Notes under the pieces: model-generated
The model's database searches: none
What the model saw: only the letters and a program-made list of their open reading frames with translations
Told to the model about the DNA's origin: nothing
Made by a program: the position numbers and the translations under genes
Part shown: one piece after another, positions 1 through 10,700 of the stretch
Position numbering within the stretch: position 1 is the first letter of the stretch
Layout of the letters: every line of letters starts with the position of its first letter
NCBI RefSeq assembly: GCF_000224145.3
Contig: NW_004190416.2
Span: 62,001 to 126,000 of the forward strand
Direction: 5' to 3'
DNA length: 64,000 bases
From: Ciona intestinalis
Lineage: Eukaryota > Chordata > Ascidiacea > Phlebobranchia > Cionidae

Positions 1-658
1 AGTTTTAACCGGTTAACCGGTTAACCGATACAAGTGTAATCCTAATAAAAGCGTCTTGTTTATCGCTTTTCTTTCGCGAATTTAAAGGCAACTTTACGAC
101 GTACGTATGGACTATGCTTGCAATACACGGGCAAACGTTCTTAACGTTAAAGTATTGCTTTCCTATTCGTATTCAAACCTGTTTAAAGCACCTGCCTCTA
201 AATAATCAACGTGTGAATTGCAATTATGACGCAGTTATTAACGTGTGAATTGCTATTATGTCGTAATCAATTGCCAGGTCAAACAATCGCTATTATGATG
301 CAATGAATCCACGTGTGAATGCCTGCTTTTGTCGTAATAAACACGCTGCTTGGCTCAGGAAAACATTTAAGTTGTGTATTACACCAATATGATGTTGCAA
401 AACTAGTTAGCCTGCGGTATTAACAATCAAGATTGATGGCGTAATCGCCGTTGTAGGGCACGATCAAAGCAACAGCGTCCCTGCGCACTCTGTCTTATTG
501 CAAAACAACAATCAACGAACACGTGCCTTTCATGTAAATAAGACAGATATTGATATACGTTTATGTCCTATGACGTCATAGTTCGGTTAACGACTTGAAC
601 TTTTCGTTAGCGGTTAACCGAATAGGTTCGGTTAACCGTTAACTTTTCCACAGCCCTA
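1..658. mobile_element. hAT-like non-autonomous DNA transposon (MITE), left end cut by the window
   Basis: Both ends are rich in GGTTAACC palindromes. The left part (1-30) reads as overlapping AACCGGTTAACC units, and the right part (580-658) ends in GGTTAACCGTTAAC followed by TTTTCCACAGCCCT. The reverse complement of that end starts AGGGCTGTGGAAAAGTTAAC, the kind of terminus seen in hAT elements. Inside are three imperfect direct copies of a unit beginning ACGTGTGAAT at about 209-340. There is no ORF of useful size, so it is non-autonomous. It lies in the EIF3A intron downstream of the last exon seen here. The outermost left terminus and its target duplication are outside the window, so the family call is an inference. 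Confidence 0.55.
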
Positions 659-789
659 ACTGTATGACACAAACACTTCTACATTTTTATTATTAATATT
701 CTCCAACCTACTCTCTCTAACTAAAAGTTACCACAAACACATATTTTTATGCCTAAAATTAATCCCAAGATATAAACAAGGTCCTTTAC

Positions 790-3700
790 CTTTTCTTCTT
801 CCAGTTTATCCCACAACTCGGCATCCTCTTTAATCTTATGCTTGAACCTTTCCTTCAACAAAGGGATCTCCTCCAAACGCTTAGCACGCTCGAAATAATC
901 AACCTGGGTAGAAATAGCATAAAATAAGTTGGCATTGAATTCGTTGGTGGTGTACGTTCGGGATAAGTGTTTAGACCATGTGGGACTTGGGCACCAAACC
1001 TGGGGTGGCAGGGTAGGCAGGCTAACCCTGAAACTGCCTGCATCATTTTAAAGTAAAAAAAGAGATTTATTTTATGGTGCAGATAGTTTATTATGCTTGC
1101 TAAAATATATATTTTTACAGCCGTCTAAAGAATATTGTTTTTAAATGCAGACTAAACCATAGAAGACTATAATAGAATTAGTATGAGGATTGTACATCAA
1201 CTTAACTAGGGCGAGTTATACAACCCACCCACTCTCTGTGATGCAACAAAGCAGCAATTCACGCTCGGAATCAAAACGATCACGAAACGTGAAACACAAA
1301 CTTTGTAAGTTTAATTTCCCAACAACGTAACACTTGTAAGCTACAACAAGCCAAACAAGCTGACTGGCCGTTGAGACAAAAATAAGCACAAAATGGGCCA
1401 TTTTGCCCTAAATGCGAGGACTAATGGCATGCCACGCTATGGGCCTCACCCACAAAGAAATGAGGCACAAAATCACTGATTTTCTGGTCAATTTTTAAAC
1501 ATAACGCACCACTTTTAGGACTCTTGTCCCTTGTAACTAATTACAAGACCCTCGAATGCAGTCACATTAATTACATCGAATTACCTTTTTCTCTTGAGCT
1601 TTCAAGCGATCTTGTTTCTCCTTCTTCTCTTTTTCCATGGTCGCCATCTGTCTCTCCATCAACTCATCAGGATCGATCTGGTTGAAAGTCTGCAAGAAAA
1701 GAAAAATTAAACTTTTCTTAAAAAGTTTCCAATTTAAATATTGCGAATCGTTTTAACCATTGTTAGGTTTCTATGTCGCTGTTTCGAATGCGGAACAGTA
1801 TGTAAATATAAGTTATTGCAGTTATGGTTTGTCTGACTAGCTATTCAGTGTTAAGGTCAAAATAACGGAATTTATGCTGTAACATTTTTGCTTATAACTC
1901 GCACCCGGCAAATATATTCATTCAACTCTCTTCGTTCTTTAAATATCATGATCTTCGCAATCGTTTTCGAAAAGATAAGTAACCAATATTTTATTAAGTT
2001 TATCACCAACCTCCAAATCAATGTCCTTCAACATCTTCTGTCCAATCTCGCTCTTCCTAATCATTTCCAGACGATCGCTCGCGTTCTTCCGTTTTTCCTC
2101 TTCATCTGCATCTTTCCTCCGTTGCGCTTCTCTCTCTTTTTGCTCCTTGCTCAACCTCTCTTGCTCCGCAGCCTTCACCGCCTCCTCCTGCTCCTGGATT
2201 GCTCTTTGCTCCTTCAGCTCCTAAAAAACGAATTAAAAATCAAATATAAACCACCAACAAGCATATCTCAAAACCAATAAAATTATAAATTGAAAGGGCG
2301 GGATTTCAACTTTCATTTTTCATTAAAAACTGATGGAACTATTTAAAAATAAAGTTTTCTTTCTTTTTAGGAGTTTTGTTCCAGGAATATAAAATGCAAG
2401 TGATACAACAGAACCACAGGCATGGTAAGATCCTGTGTTAATCTAGCAGCTAGTTCCAAGGTAGCACACAACATCAGTACAAGTTGTTGCCAAGGATAGT
2501 AACTGCATACAAAACAAAATACACCAAAAGATATCTCGAAGAGGCATTTCGAAAAAAAGAAAAAAATGTTTATATATATATAGAGAGAGAAAGAGAGAAA
2601 GAGAGAAAGAGAGAAAGAGAGAAAGAGAAAGATGCTCAAATGTGATCTAAAAACACCAACAAAATGAAAAAACGTTTGTGTTTAAAAAAATCTCACAATA
2701 AAATATCTACAGCTTTAATATATCACACATTGTATCACACATTTACTTTACCTTCTCATGATTAATATGCTCCAACCTTTCTTTTCTTTCCTCAATGACA
2801 AATTTACGCTCAAGTATTTTCTTGTGTTCCTTGCCCTGAGTTTTCAGGTGATACGACAACACAGTTTGTTGCTGTTGGTCGATCTCATTCTGTGAGGAAT
2901 ATGTAATTCATAAGATGATGAACGAATAAAACATGAATGTAATTGTGGAAAACATTAGTTTATTCAATATTATCTGTAGATACAAAATTCTGAGTTGTGA
3001 GACGCTGTTTTAATGTTTTTGTAATAATAATTCTGCTAATTTTTAACACACCACTTTTTATTTTACATTATTTTTATTATAACAATTGTGCTAATTGCTA
3101 AATTTTAAGCCTAAGCAGCATTTAGGGTAAAACTCTTAAATAAAAGTTCCGCATTACATTAAGCTTATGGGGTAATGAGCCAATTCTGGCCTAAATCCTA
3201 GAAACCATAGCATACCAGCTCCCAGACCTCTCACATATAGAATAGGATACATTAAACTTTGAACAAACCCACAACATTGATGCGTCCTACCTTATGTGCT
3301 TCCCCATTAAGCATCTGGTTCGCCACCAGCAGTGCGCGCGCCATGGTGTTAAATCTGTCAGATACTCGCTCACTTGGGAGGGCTTGAAGACGGTTAGTTT
3401 CGAAGAATTCATCCTCCACGTAAAGTGGGGATGCGTTTAGGTCGGTTCCAAAACTTAAAGCCCCTCGGTTGTGGTCGAGTCGCACCTGTTAAAGGGGTGA
3501 GGTTATAAAGTGAAAATGTTTTAAAAAATTACAAAAAAGTGTTCCAAGTACAGTAAGTAAGGATTTGAAATTATACTTTGGCAAGTGTTTCTAGTTAAAG
3601 CATTGTAGATAGGTTCTTTGCTAGAGTACTGTTTTGGACCACTGGCCACACAATGGCCGTGGGTATAAATTTGCTAAAGACACTGTAACCAAGACATTAA

Positions 3701-6700
3701 GTTTAGAACTAAAAGTCTTTATAAACACTTCTAGTTAAAGCATTGTAGATAGGTTCTTTGCTAAAGTACTGTTTTGGGCCGCTGGCCACACAATGGCCAT
3801 GGGTATAAATTTGCTAAAGACTTCTGTAACCAAGACATTAAGTTTAGAACTAAAAGTCTTTATAAACACAAGCGTTGACTTAAAAGAACTTTTTGCCAAC
3901 TCTAGCCCTGGTCCCCATGGCATGCCACTCTGTAAGACCTTACCCATAAAGACTAAACATGATCATAATGAAGTTGAGGATTCACCTGGAGTTGGCCGTT
4001 CCTTGCTGCATCCACGATGATCCTCTCCAGTTGAAAGATGGAGCAGAATGGAACGAGTTTCCGAAGATGAGAGAATTCAATCGTCTGATAAACTTGTGAG
4101 ACCTGGAAAAATATGAAAACATGAAACTATGCCTTTTTTTACTAAATTTTACATTTAGTTAAAAACAAACTAGGTTGAAAACGCGAGATGAGTCACTTTT
4201 TCTACAGTATGCCCGGTAGCAGAAGTAATACAATATACATCAGATTACCAAAAAGTCAAACTTATTTCAGTTTCAAACTTTGGTGTAACTGGTCATTTAG
4301 AAAACACAAAAAAACTTACCAGTGAATTATAAACTCAGATTCGATATTAAACCCTATATTTGTGGTAAACTTTTGTGTAGCTGGTGAATTAGAACACAAG
4401 AAAAACAGTGTATTTATAACTTGCCTGCTGGAGAACTTTAGAAACCACAATCTTCTGCAAGTATGGGATGTATTGGACCAACTCTGGTTCCCTAGTTTGT
4501 TCTTTAATCCATGACAATGTACAAGACACCCTCTCATAAAGTTTACGAGGATGGAAATCAACCTCCAACCACTGGTACAGCTCACGGATTTGCCGTGGTA
4601 CGTATTGTAACAGGTTGAATTTCAGCTGTAGAAAAGAATGCACTACATTATACAAAACTAACGAAATGGGGCTGCGTTTAACAATCGTCTAAGTTCTGAC
4701 AGGGTTGTACACTACTCTGGAGACTATTTTACCAAATCTTAGCAGAAGCGTGATATGGATTGTTTCAGTTATGGATTAATTAGGAAAAAATCGATTTTTA
4801 TAAAACTTTATTGCCTTTTTTCTCGGGGCAATGGGCCAATCTTCGCCTAAATCTTAGAACCCATGGCATGCTACGGAGCTTGGGGTAATCGGACCTCACC
4901 GACATAGAATAAAATAGCTTTTTTATTAAACATATGAATGTACATCAGCTTGACTAGGGCCAGTTATACAACCCACCCACTCTCTGTGATGCGACCAAAA
5001 TAACTTTGAAACTTAATTTACCAACAACGTAACACTCTGAAGCTACATCAAGCTAAATGAGCTGCCTGGTCGTTGGGTGTTTGGGGGGGGAAATCTAAAC
5101 TTATTTAAATTTACAGAAGGTGCTGATGGGAAAAAAATATCCAAATATCCTACTAGTTGAGCTTAGCCTTTCAAAGTGTAATAGAGGTTGAATTCTACAG
5201 AGTGAGGTACACCATAGGACCTGAGATAATAGACCAGGATTGGCTAATTACGGCATATATATTTCAAAACAGTATAAGTAGGGGAAAAATCTGGGCAAAA
5301 ACTTGGGCCTCAAGGACCTCACCCATATAGAATAAAATAAGTAATAAAAACTTTGAATTAAAGAAAAACAACGACTTACAAAGTCATCGATGAGCGAACT
5401 TCTTGTTGGTGGGCGATCCAAGCCAAGAAGTTTCGACAAATTGAGATGTTTTTCAATAAGTGCTCCTTCCATGTCTAAAAGTTTCCCAATGCCGTGTTTT
5501 TGTTCGGTGATCGGGATCGCTAATGTGGCAACCAACATAAGAGAAGCCATTCTGAGGACCAAGGGATATGTTTTACACAAAGGCATATCCAAAGTAAAAA
5601 TATAATTAAATCTTAAATCTCTGTCTATTATAAAAAAAATTTATATACATAAACACAAAATTAAATTTTGTACACTTTTTGGCAGAAAAGTTAGTGTTTT
5701 GATCAGTTAGCTTACTCTCAAAGAAAAAATAAAGGTGTCATAAAAGGGCCAAAAAACAATAAGTTTCTATAACAGCTGAAAAATAATTAGTTGATCATCT
5801 GCATACCTTGTCAGATCATCAATTGAAGGATTTCGTTTCATGTCCTTGGTGAGGTGGAACAACCGATGTCGTGTGCAGGCGTGAAAGAGCATGTTCTCGG
5901 CTTTCCAGAAGACAAGAGAAAGTTTGTTGTTGAAGTTAGCGAGAGTTTGTGGTTTTGGTGGACGCTTGGACAAACTCATTAAGTAGTGGATGTCTTCAAC
6001 AGCCTTGAAAGCTTCCTATGGGATAACTTGTTAACATTTAAGTTGCTTTCGATACATATCAGAGTTTTTTATAAATAATTTTTAGCGGGCAATCTGATAT
6101 AAATTGATTCATAGATATGGTCTTGCAGGATGGCAGATGAAACAACGAAATACAACTTTTTTCATACCAGAGCCGTTAAAAGATCATTTACATTATGCCC
6201 GAGAGCAAAAGTAACAGAATATTTGTCTTATTGTTCAGTCAGATTGAAAAATATAGAATGTTTAAACACTTTGTTTGTAACATTAGCAATCAAACAATCA
6301 TTATTTTCTGACACAATATAACAAAATTTGACCCCACAAACCTGCCAGAGTTCGATCTGTATCGCTGCGTCCAACTGAGCGATCCTCGTTTCCAGGTGAA
6401 GAGCTTGCGTCTCTGGGTTCGTGAGATTTACCGAGAATTGAGTTCCGTGACGTTGTTCACTAAGCTTCACGTGATTACGAAGATTGTCACACAACTTACG
6501 GAACTCCGTACGACGATCGTAGTTCAAACAGAACTTGAAAGCTGGTGGAAAAAACAAGAGTTGAATTATTACAAATAGGCTATATACATAAAACTCAGTA
6601 GTGTTACTACCAAGCATATAAAACGAGATTTGAAAGGAGTTTAAAACGCTGTTACCTTAATAAATGCCAGAAGAACCGTTTTAGGAAACAAATCTAAAGT

Positions 6701-8256
6701 CAACACTTTAACAAATAGGTAAAATTAAAACAAATGTTTCACCAATTCACACATACCCTGCTGAGCAATGGTGTGGTACAGGCGTTCCACACGGCAGTTG
6801 TTGCGCAACAAATCCAAACACTGCCGATAACTCTCCCATAAATACTTTACCCACGGGGTAAGCATCAAACGATCGGTTCGATCCTGCGTGTCCTCACCAG
6901 TCACTGCGCGCAGCAGCATTCTGAAGCAAAATGTCAAAAAGTTAGGAATTGCGTTAAAGCAGGGAGCTTTTATAAAATTTTATTGGCTTTTTTATTAAAC
7001 ATATAAATGTACATCAGCTTGACTAGGGCCAGTTATACAACCCACCCACTCTCTGTGATGCGACCAAAATAACTTTGAAACTTAATTTACCAACAACGTA
7101 ACACTCTGAAGCTACATCAAGCTAAATGAGCTGCCTGGTCGTTGGGTGTTTGGGAAAAAAGATTTACCCCAAATTTACAAAAATGACAGCCAATAATACC
7201 CTGTCTGCTCAATTTTGGTAATTTCCAATAAAACGTACAGGCTATTATTTTTAATCCGCCTAATAAATTGAAGTGTCCAAACTTTTTTACTTTTTTTTCC
7301 CTTCTGTGCCAGTACAGACTGTTAATTTTTAGAATGACCGACAAAATTGAAGTTTCCAATCTCACCCCTCTGGCGATTCAATCATATCCAAATCCTCCAC
7401 AAGTTTAAGCGCAGTTTCTGCCGATTTCTCCCGAGCTTCCTTGGTTTTCTCTTCAGCCAGATCAAGGTAATGGGTGACGGCATCTTCCAATGACTTGGTG
7501 TTCACCTTTTCAATTACTTGTATTAAATAAGGGGTTAGGCTGGTGCAAAGTGCAAGAGGTCGTGAGATGAGAAGCTACACCTCACTTTAGCTTTCGGGGT
7601 TACCACGAATGTAACTTTGGGGATTGTTTTTATGTATTTTAGGTATGGCTTGCAATTCAGACAACCCATTAGTGACCAGTGGGTTGGAGCAATTGTAAGT
7701 AAAGGGCCATACACAAAAGTAGTAACGATTAGTTTCGAACCCATACCCTATGGATTACAGGGAGGCACAATAAGTTCTTCGGATGTACCATGCACGTTAA
7801 AAGATTCTATTTTCATAAACATGTTTGCATTTAAATTAAACATACATTACATAATGTCTTATCTTTTCCAACATACTTAATTTAAATAAAACTCATTTTT
7901 TAATCACTTTGATTAACTTACCTGCTGGCAGATGATCTTATACTGGTAAAGTCCCTCCTTAGCGGCTTGACTACGTCGCAGATCAACGCAGAGGTCCAAA
8001 TACTGTCGTATGATCGGCTCATGCACTTTTTGCCACGTGCGATGTTTTTTACTGCGCAACACATCGCTCAAAACGTCCAAGGCAGGCTTTAGTTTGCCAA
8101 CATCAAGAAATTCTATGGACAAAAAAACGTTTAAACAAAACCGTATGTTTTAAAACGTTAAAAGGAAGTGCTAACATATGGTATTAAAATATAAGATAAA
8201 AACTTACCGTGCGCCTTCCGAAGGGCATTTTCAGGCCTCTGAAAATACTCAGGCAT
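790..8256 (-). CDS. EIF3A: Eukaryotic translation initiation factor 3 subunit A (N-terminal 735 codons; 3' part beyond left edge)
   Basis: Largest scaffold subunit of eIF3, acting in the cytosol in 43S preinitiation complex assembly. Exons, in transcript order: 8256-8208, 8112-7922, 7505-7366, 6920-6757, 6541-6342, 6015-5807, 5551-5380, 4625-4425, 4102-3986, 3485-3291, 2889-2752, 2220-2011, 1689-1585, 903-790. All phases close, giving 735 codons. The start reads [16 protein letters not shown], and other family stretches include [25 protein letters not shown] and [17 protein letters not shown]. The PCI region covers about residues 320-500 and is followed by a highly charged Glu/Lys/Arg helix. 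Human eIF3A is about 1380 residues, so roughly half is here. The intron after exon 8 has a GC donor. Introns are full of repeats. Confidence 0.97.
1183..1400. repeat. SINE-like repeat (family B), longest copy
   Basis: Shares GTACATCA-C-TGACTAGGG, ACAACCCACCCACTCTCTG and CAACAACGTAACACT blocks with copies at about 4930-5090 and 6995-7155. This copy has an extra internal stretch of roughly 60 bases near 1240-1310. It lies in an EIF3A intron, next to a fragment of repeat family D (about 1425-1480). No tRNA cloverleaf was established, so the SINE label is tentative. Confidence 0.5.
2580..2634. repeat. (GAGAGAAA)n-type microsatellite
   Basis: Purine-only tract of GAGA and GAAA units, about 52 bases long and preceded by a TATATA run at 2570-2580. 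It lies in the EIF3A intron between the exons at 2752 and 2220. Confidence 0.9.
3165..3245 (-). repeat. Dispersed repeat, family D
   Basis: Block with GGTAATGAGCCAATTCTGGC, then CCTAGAAACCATAGCATACC, ending CACATATAGAATA. Related blocks occur at 4833-4912, 5235-5335 and 43078-43178 in the same orientation, and at 10240-10312 in the opposite one. It lies in an EIF3A intron. Confidence 0.5.
3591..3872. repeat. Tandem duplication of a 140-base unit
   Basis: The segment beginning CTAGTTAAAGCATTGTAGAT at 3591 is repeated at 3731 with only a few substitutions and a small length change. Both copies contain CACAATGGCC and AAGACATTAAGTTTAGAACT. It lies wholly within the EIF3A intron between the exons at 3986 and 3485. 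Confidence 0.95.
4833..5090. repeat. Family D repeat (4833-4912) followed by family B SINE-like repeat (4930-5090)
   Basis: The D part carries GGGCCAATCTTCGCC and CCCATGGCATGC. The B part is nearly identical to 6995-7155, including the flanking TTTTTTATTAAACATAT. It lies in the EIF3A intron between exons 7 and 8. Confidence 0.6.
5235..5335 (-). repeat. Dispersed repeat, family D
   Basis: Diverged copy, with AATAGACCAGGATTGGC at the left and GGACCTCACCCATATAGAAT at the right, in the same EIF3A intron as 4833-5090. Confidence 0.4.
6995..7155. repeat. SINE-like repeat (family B)
   Basis: Near-identical twin of 4930-5090, including upstream flanking bases, in the EIF3A intron between exons 3 and 4. 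The identity extends through GTCGTTGGGTGTTTGGG. Confidence 0.6.
7590..7785 (-). mobile_element. tRNA-related SINE (family A)
   Basis: Carries the family A block (GTTACCACGAATGTAACTTT, then CAGACAACCCATTAGTGACC and GTGGGTTGGAGCAATTG). Near 7730 the minus strand reads GGGTTCGAAAC, which fits a Pol III B box. This suggests a tRNA-derived head at the right end and transcription on the minus strand. It lies in the EIF3A intron between exons 2 and 3. Confidence 0.5.
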
Positions 8257-8595
8257 ATTTGACAACTTTTTAGTCGCTTAGCTCTGAACTAAACAGATAT
8301 ATAGAGTTAAAACATTTCCGAAATCGCGCAGCAAAAAAAGAAATTAATTTACCACCACATGGTCGGACTGTGACGTAATCGAACTACGGGTGCCGTTATC
8401 ATTATTCCTAACTCCTGTAGAAATCCTATATACATCAGAGGTAAAAAACGAACACAGTTTGACAATTTTAAAAGTGGTAAAAAACAGAAAATCTTATTAG
8501 AAAACAAAAAATTTTCACAAATGTAATAATTACCTTAAAATTCAGGTTAAAAAAGCACGTCACACGTGTTGATTTAAGACCAAAATATATACAGT

Positions 8596-8782
8596 AGGGT
8601 AGGGGGAGATGGGACACCTCTTACCTCTATTTTATCGTGTCATTTAGTAGTAAACAAAGAACATTCAATGAATTATAAAGCTATACCCACACGACTCCTA
8701 TAGAGCGTTGTTAATTGTTTGAAACACGTTCAGGATATTTGAATATTATGTGTTAAAGGTGTCCCATCTTCCCCCACCCTAC
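8596..8782. mobile_element. Palindromic MITE, family E
   Basis: About 187 bases with inverted ends: TAGGGTAGGGGGAGATGGGA on the left and GTGTCCCATCTTCCCCCACC followed by CTA on the right. The inner part includes CACACGACTCCTATAGAG, shared with the other copies. Related copies lie near 14863, 20748, 25072, 26502 and 48525. There is no coding capacity. TA at the borders would fit a TA target. Confidence 0.8.
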
Positions 8783-9182
8783 CTATATATGTGGGTCGAC
8801 GGCAAAAGTCGATACTTTTTACTAAATTTTACTAAAACTTTATTCTAGGTAAAACCTTCTAGGTTGCAATTAAACAAGCGAGGTTAACGAATGGTCCCAC
8901 AATTACAGAAAAGATTAAAATCGCTATTTTTAGTGAGGTATTTATATAACATGCCGTGCAACTGAACGTGTGTATAAAGACCCACAGGATCTAATTATTT
9001 CTACAGTTTCACATTATATTGCAAGGTATCCTACACATTCACTGTTTTAGGATATTTCTAAACAACTATTACATATTAAGCAAGTTGCAGATACGACTGC
9101 AGTTCAACAGCCCATTTCCAAGAAATTGTACGTAGCTTTTGAGCGTGGCCTTATAAGAATGCTAAGAGGCAATCAAGAAAAT

Positions 9183-9405
9183 AAGTTACAAACGTGACAT
9201 GGCCTATAATTTCCACATTGGCAAATTGTATAGACTGATTACATTCGCATGTAATGAGTTACAAATACGCCATGAACAATAATTTTTACCTTAACAAGTT
9301 GTGTACATTGATTCTACATTTCCATTTAATGTGAGTTACAAATGTGGCATGGGCAATAATTTTACCTTAAAAAAATTTATAGAAGCCATTTCTACTTGAT
9401 ACAGT
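9183..9405. repeat. Three-copy imperfect tandem repeat, about 75 bases per unit
   Basis: Units begin AGTTACAAA near 9183, 9257 and 9334. Each contains a CATGG/CATGA block, CAATAATTT and a run toward ACATT. Similarity between units is moderate, so this is an old array. It lies upstream of BRK1. Confidence 0.7.
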
Positions 9406-9864
9406 GCAGCAAGCAGTGCTGAAATACTTCCGTGTTGGATTGCAATCCATCAATTCAAACTGGCGCATACGTAACTTCCTGTCACAACGGCAGAACAATC
9501 AGTTTGTTCATTATGGCCCTCGAGCCTGGGTAACTAGTGAAATCAGATAGCGGTATTAAGCCTGCAGACTGAGTAATGCTAATTGTTTTGTTTATTATGA
9601 AGCTTATTATTAAATGTTAAAATACACACATAGTGAAGAAATTTACGCAATTTTAAACCTAAGAACAGGACTATAGTATTTCATTTGATTGTAGGCCGAA
9701 ATCTGTTTTAGTAATGGTGCTTATCATTAAGTACTTAGATATGCACATATTCAGTGAGTAAATTTAAGTATTTTAATCTTTAAAATAGATCTAGTATTTG
9801 AGGTGAATTTATGCCGAATTTTGTTTGCAATATAGGCTATTATATAAAAGTAAGGAAATCTGAA

Positions 9865-10113
9865 ATGTCAAGTTCCATGTCTCTTGGTCCTGGCACGGGC
9901 AGGCATGACAAAGTTCAAGACGATTGGAACAACCGAGAGTATATTGAACTGGTGACTGGCTGCATGAGAAAAATAGCAACATTTCTGAACGAATTCGATT
10001 CGTCGTGTCGATACCGTCTCGCTGTACTGAAACAGAAATTAGAAAGCCTGGAAAATAAAATCAATTATATAGAGGCAAGGGTTGACGGTTCGCCGACTAC
10101 TCCCGCCACTTAA
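9865..10113 (+). CDS. BRK1: BRICK1 / HSPC300, SCAR/WAVE actin-nucleating complex subunit
   Basis: An 82-residue protein in one exon. The core DDWNNREYIEL, FLNEFDSSCRYRLAVL and INYIEARV matches the BRK1 family closely (human about 75 residues). It is a short coiled-coil subunit of the WAVE regulatory complex, which couples Rac to Arp2/3 at the plasma membrane. The frame extends upstream to a Met at 9811. I chose 9865 because the extension is unlike the family and because AAAG/TAAGG just upstream could be a splice or trans-splice border. The neighbours are unrelated signalling genes on the same strand. Confidence 0.95.
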   Translation: MSSSMSLGPGTGRHDKVQDDWNNREYIELVTGCMRKIATFLNEFDSSCRYRLAVLKQKLESLENKINYIEARVDGSPTTPAT

Positions 10114-10239
10114 AATTAGTTTAGAAAGAACAGTTTTACCATGACACTAATGCTGGTGTAAACGCTCAGTATAAATGTACATAAGTATATGTGTCGTTTT
10201 TTATTGCGATACGCCGTAGTTTTTTTTTATATTATATTC

Positions 10240-10312
10240 TTTATGGGTGAGGTCCCGTGGTGTACCACGCCATGCGTCCTGCTAGGATTTCAGCCAGAAT
10301 TGGCCCGAAACG
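10240..10312 (+). repeat. Dispersed repeat, family D
   Basis: TATGGGTGAGGTCCCGTGG, then CCACGCCATGCGTCC and CAGCCAGAATTGGCCC: the reverse-complement arrangement of the copies in EIF3A introns. Confidence 0.5.
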
Positions 10313-10527
10313 TTGGAGTTTAATAAATCAAATAAAAATAAGCCAAATGTTCTTTACCTATTCCTGCATGTTTTGATTGCTATCTTTAAAATCGATTGAG
10401 TGACGTAGACAAATAAGACACTGGCTTTGTGATTTAATTTGAATTTAATTTATTTCATGTTTTATTTAATTTTGATTTAATTTTCTGCAGTATGAACAAA
10501 GCTGGGCGTATGTTCGATATAATGTGA

Positions 10528-10700
10528 AACTGTAACTTGCTTTATCTTCGCGAAGCTGGAAAACAGCAGTTGTTATAACACGGGTGTTCATCTGTCCCAG
10601 ACACCTCGGGCCTGCTTACAAGTTACAATGTATGTTACTTTGTATGTGTGTTTATTTGTATGACTGACAATTTGGACAACCTGTTAGTGACCACTGAAGC
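10528..10700 (+). mobile_element. SINE-like repeat, family A
   Basis: Shares CAGTTGTTATAACACGGGTG, ACAAGTTACAATGTATGTTA and GACAATTTGGACAACC with other family A copies at 7590, 16036, 19325, 39335, 47640 and 52885. Confidence 0.55.

Larger units (their letters stand above)
8257..9864. other. Divergent intergenic region EIF3A/BRK1
   Basis: Holds the EIF3A 5' region, a MITE (8596-8782), a three-copy tandem repeat (9183-9405) and probable BRK1 5' flanking sequence. No further protein gene is recognised. Confidence 0.6.

Noticed and set aside
1888-2280. A 130-codon plus-strand ORF and overlapping ORFs
   Set aside because: Antisense shadow of an EIF3A exon (2011-2220) with a purine-biased coding strand; its Leu/Phe-rich composition follows from that.
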